Shown: positions 63,563-64,000 of the stretch, in pieces
Numbering within the stretch: the first letter of the stretch is position 1
How the letters are laid out: each line of letters starts with the position of its first letter
NCBI RefSeq assembly: GCF_003391135.1
Contig: NZ_CP031455.1
Coordinates: 62,001 to 126,000 of the forward strand
DNA: 64,000 nucleotides
DNA from: Streptoverticillium olivoreticuli subsp. olivoreticuli
GTDB lineage: Bacteria; Actinomycetota; Actinomycetes; Streptomycetales; Streptomycetaceae
Direction: 5' to 3'
Program-made: the position numbers and the translations under genes
The notes under the pieces: generated by a model
Seen by the model: only the letters and a program-made list of their open reading frames with translations
Databases searched by the model: none
What the model was told of the DNA's origin: nothing

Positions 63563-63880
63563 TCAGTTTTCGTGACTCCCAGGCGTCATTGAGGAAGATT
63601 GAGGTTGACTCGGCACGTCCTCTTGCCCTCTCACAACACCCTCACTGGGCGAAGATGATTCTGGCCGGTGAGTATGCTGCGCTAAGAATCCTGCAGCAAG
63701 TGCGAATGCTGAAGGGATGAATAGATAGACCATACTCTGGACGGGTTCAGGAACTTGCCTGTGAAAGATATACGTCTCCAAAACCCACAGGACAAACGAG
63801 ACTACAGTAGCAGCGGCTCCTGCACCGGCTGCCGCAGAGGTTACTTTTCGCTCCAAGACCGGCATGGTTCGATTACTCAT
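63563..63880 (-). CDS. Small two-helix membrane protein, holin-like
   Basis: The start at 63880 is chosen because GGGAGCAGGA immediately precedes the ATG; the product is 105 residues. Residues ~16-40 (AAGAGAAATVVSFVLWVLET) and ~48-68 (VQSMVYLFIPSAFALAAGFL) form two transmembrane helices. A hydrophilic Ser/Pro-rich C-terminal tail follows. The LERKVTSAAAGAGAAATV opening is the pattern of short actinophage holins and of unannotated Streptomyces proteins. A holin would permeabilise the membrane and could release a lysis-dependent toxin particle. An ordinary membrane protein is equally possible. It lies 17 kb from the cassette. Confidence 0.5.
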   Translation of the reverse strand: MSNRTMPVLERKVTSAAAGAGAAATVVSFVLWVLETYIFHRQVPEPVQSMVYLFIPSAFALAAGFLAQHTHRPESSSPSEGVVRGQEDVPSQPQSSSMTPGSHEN

Positions 63881-64000
63881 TCCTGCTCCCTTGAGGGTCT
63901 GCAATAGGAATCTTCTCAGTCTGTGGTCTATTTTGATAACCTGGCTGACATATCCGAAGTTTCGGAGGAATTCAACCGCACACGACGACTGTGCTCAACG
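63881..64000 (+). other. Window end, nothing recognised
   Basis: About 120 bp upstream of the holin-like gene, relatively AT-rich. It probably holds that gene's promoter. Confidence 0.3.

Noticed and set aside
63457..63720. An 87-codon plus-strand open frame
   Set aside because: It overlaps the holin-like gene on the other strand and has no family signature. The minus-strand gene has a better ribosome binding site and hydrophobic pattern.

Overview
The window is high-GC actinobacterial DNA, most likely from Streptomyces or a close relative. Supporting signs are GC-rich third codon positions, a WhiB-type regulator, an Lsr2 nucleoid protein, a DivIVA-type protein, a NarL-type two-component pair, and many actinobacterial insertion sequences. 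It looks like accessory DNA (chromosome arm, island or large plasmid): about a third is transposon debris, and no housekeeping operon is intact.

The core (about 582-46342, all on the + strand) is a multi-gene toxin cassette that I cannot match to any named secretion or toxin system. It has three ingredients. (1) Two paralogous multi-gene modules (A, 11919-22576; B, 29254-39701). Each runs DUF6603-type protein, then a ~710-840 aa protein, then a ~1180 aa protein, then a phage-fibre-like protein; module A adds a glycine-rich adhesin-like protein. (2) A family of beta-rich proteins of about 565-625 aa (582-2459, 24421-26199, 43564-45261, plus a broken relic at 23689-24381), one beside each effector group. 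(3) Effector enzymes: an alpha/beta-hydrolase with a GHSRG elbow (2556-3830); a phospholipase-D protein with two HxK motifs (5270-7180); a zinc-peptidase fused to a C-terminal domain resembling the diphtheria-toxin catalytic domain (26278-28443); an HExxH peptidase with a degenerate metallo-beta-lactamase-like tail (41258-43567); and a pertussis-toxin-S1-like ADP-ribosyltransferase (45290-46342). None has an obvious signal peptide. I infer a large self-assembled, probably lysis-released particle or complex that binds target cells through fibre/adhesin subunits and carries exchangeable enzymes aimed at eukaryotic targets.

The cassette is cut up by mobile DNA. Two identical 1378-bp ISAs1-family copies with the same frameshift (3832-5209, 7183-8560) flank the phospholipase-D gene, and part of a third lies inverted at the window start. 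Copies of one IS5-family element lie at 22793-23685, 28441-28535, 50275-53139 (split by a group II intron at 51066-53126) and 53140-53240. Copy 7183-8560 has removed the C-terminus of a KAS III gene (8538-9497), which is divergent from an FAD-linked oxidase (9670-11043). That pair separates the first effector group from module A.

Right of the cassette (46343-64000) lie broken IS630, IS5, ISKra4, IS4, ISL3 and IS1182 transposases. Between them are lsr2 (47526-47855, -), a WhiB-like gene (49935-50276, +), a sensor kinase/response regulator pair (55959-57802, -), a DivIVA-like coiled-coil protein (58695-59282, +) and a small two-helix membrane protein resembling actinophage holins (63563-63880, -).
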